This document shows, piece after piece, positions 6,301 through 6,520 of a DNA stretch of 6,520 bases (position 1 is the stretch's first letter; every line of letters starts with the position of its first letter). The notes beneath the pieces were generated by a model. It saw only the letters and a program-made list of their open reading frames with translations, did no database searches and was not told the DNA's origin. The position numbers were made by a program, and so were the translations under genes. This DNA is from Candidatus Peribacteraceae bacterium (GTDB lineage: Bacteria; Patescibacteriota; Gracilibacteria; Peribacterales; Peribacteraceae). The stretch spans positions 1 to 6,520 of the forward strand of contig JABFSS010000035.1 of assembly GCA_013140485.1 (NCBI GenBank), read 5' to 3'.

Positions 6301-6520
6301 CGTGTCCTTAATGTCGTTCTCGTAGTAGTACTCGCCGTCCACGCCTTTCTTGCGGATGGAGTTCCACTCTCGTGACGACAGCGTCAGCGTCACTTCCTGC
6401 CGCGGCGCAGGCTTGCCAGACTGGTCCACCGTGACGACGGCGATTGCGGCCTTCTCGCCGGGAGACACCGCATAGTCTTCGTTGCGGACGCCCACGTAGA
6501 CGGCGGACTTGTGGACCGGA
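3322..6520 (-). CDS. Bacterial alpha-2-macroglobulin with intact thioester (N-terminus outside window)
   Basis: This is a broad-range protease inhibitor of the YfhM (ECAM) type, normally a periplasmic lipoprotein that traps proteases after bait cleavage and links to them through an internal thioester. The gene is open at the right edge. The GTG at 6495 is an internal Val (preceding codons read PVHKSAVY), so 1065 residues are visible and the signal peptide or lipobox is not. Reading on, there are macroglobulin-like beta-sandwich domains (6520 to about 6110), a bait-region domain (about 6100-5640), and a flexible segment with six Gly (5523-5506) followed by FEDTAYW and the LTTWQLLALG motif of the A2M core. 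Next comes a helical thioester domain with YPYGCAEQ (Cys 4842-4840, Gln 4833-4831) and GGFGYW. The C-terminal sandwich has GIDPGLK and ends TPGTFRERPARIFEMY. A Gln- and aromatic-rich insert (3654-3529) lies in that last domain. pbpC follows 41 bases downstream and is probably in the same operon. E. coli YfhM has about 1650 aa, so roughly a third may be missing. Confidence 0.96.
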   Translation of the reverse strand, partial: PVHKSAVYVGVRNEDYAVSPGEKAAIAVVTVDQSGKPAPRQEVTLTLSSREWNSIRKKGVDGEYYYENDIKDTFVSDQTIVTETNGKATANILLPDGGQYILRVETKDAAGRTAVASTSLYAWSSTYMNWPHSNNDRIEVITDKAEYAVGDIAKLLVKSPFQGKGVKALVTVERENVLTHKLIDVTSNALPIEIPITEDFVPNVYASVVIVKPREGETFDELGKDTGVPAFRVGYAQLHVETKKKTLNVSVDTDKKQYLPGEKVHASVTVTDSTGKPVQGEFTLAAVDMSVLALAGFEMPDLIANFYADHGLGVYTSQMLTYLIERFKPGSKGGGGGGFEEQTREHFEDTAYWNPTVVTDAAGKASVSFDLPQNLTTWQLLALGSTKDGKFGGAAREVVATKNVILRPVRPRFAVRGDKITLGAIVHNFLPAATEFAVTLEGSGFDITGKKTQSVTVKPGSMVTVSFPVVVQNVEELKLQMTAQTDGARDSIVEKIPVFIFGTPQSVATTGVTENLVTETVLAPSEKDASTGKLEVTVSPSLATYLPGGLDYLYYYPYGCAEQVTSAFLPQLAIKRLQGFDAFKIVDDATLNARISTSVSELYQFQRADGGFGYWQESWESSPYLTAYVLYGMRLAKDSGYTVDTVVMSRAGEYLNNVLRAGGKFDQSIDLATRAYILFVLAETGKPDVNLLNNLYEKRQSLPVFSQAELAMAMHKAGQTKKAQDLLSHVLDNAKIDPRGAHVEEPRERAYRILMQTNTRTTAETLQAMIRIDPSNVYIPQFIRFLLATRTDGHWDTTQSTTQTILALVEYLKASGELSGDYIGGVEINGKMVVTQKFDKTNILTRKEVTVALSELTRGKENTVKIGIDGKGKMFYDLLLSYFYTGDVIPAVDQGISILRELGSVDAKGPQFYSAVKVGETYRVTLTMTVPEDRYFVAVESPHPAGLEGIDPGLKTNRQQGQPQQSAQEQDMTGLSYGMNSGNYYGPWWWDEETDNGLWRFTHREFRDDRVFLFADYLPAGVYKYTYLVRATTPGTFRERPARIFEMYFPENFGQTEGKWFTVKE

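Noticed and set aside
6493..6495. GTG as the macroglobulin start codon
   Set aside because: The frame stays open to the window edge and the upstream residues PVHKSAVY continue a macroglobulin beta strand, so this is an internal Val.

Overview
This window shows a bacterial, G+C-rich chromosome segment with tight gene packing. It has no mobile element, CRISPR array or phage gene. The lineage cannot be fixed from sequence alone. The large bacterial-type alpha-2-macroglobulin followed by a PBP1C-type penicillin-binding protein is the arrangement best known from diderm bacteria (E. coli yfhM-pbpC), and it also occurs in several uncultured phyla. The tRNA peculiarities and the dispersed GA-rich palindromes fit a less-studied or reduced-genome lineage. 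A candidate-phylum bacterium is possible, but that is a weak inference.

Layout. Positions 1-210 hold two tRNA genes on the minus strand: tRNA-Ala(CGC), cut by the window edge, and a complete tRNA-Phe(GAA). They are separated by a 76-base spacer holding two small hairpins. Positions 211-327 are a divergent intergenic region with a good minus-strand promoter for tRNA-Phe and a plus-strand -10-like box only seven bases from the next start codon. Positions 328-942 encode a small cytosolic transglutaminase/cysteine-protease-fold protein on the plus strand. Its 3' end overlaps by 20 bases the 3' end of the convergent pbpC gene (923-3280, minus). Upstream of pbpC, a 46-base palindrome lies directly after the stop codon of a very large alpha-2-macroglobulin gene (3322 to beyond 6520, minus). 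That gene runs off the right edge, so its N-terminal signal or lipobox is not visible.

How the genes work together. The macroglobulin keeps its thioester motif (Cys-Ala-Glu-Gln), so it should be able to trap proteases covalently in the periplasm or at the cell surface. PBP1C is a bifunctional glycosyltransferase/transpeptidase with all motifs intact. In the accepted model for this gene pair, the inhibitor protects an exposed envelope while PBP1C repairs the peptidoglycan. The intercistronic palindrome contains both the Shine-Dalgarno sequence and the AUG of pbpC and starts at the base after the upstream stop codon. This suggests that pbpC translation depends on ribosomes finishing the macroglobulin.

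The points most worth a second look are the compensated tertiary-pair changes in both tRNAs (A19-U56 in tRNA-Ala; U15-A48 in tRNA-Phe), the G37 of tRNA-Phe, and the palindrome used as a translation start region.
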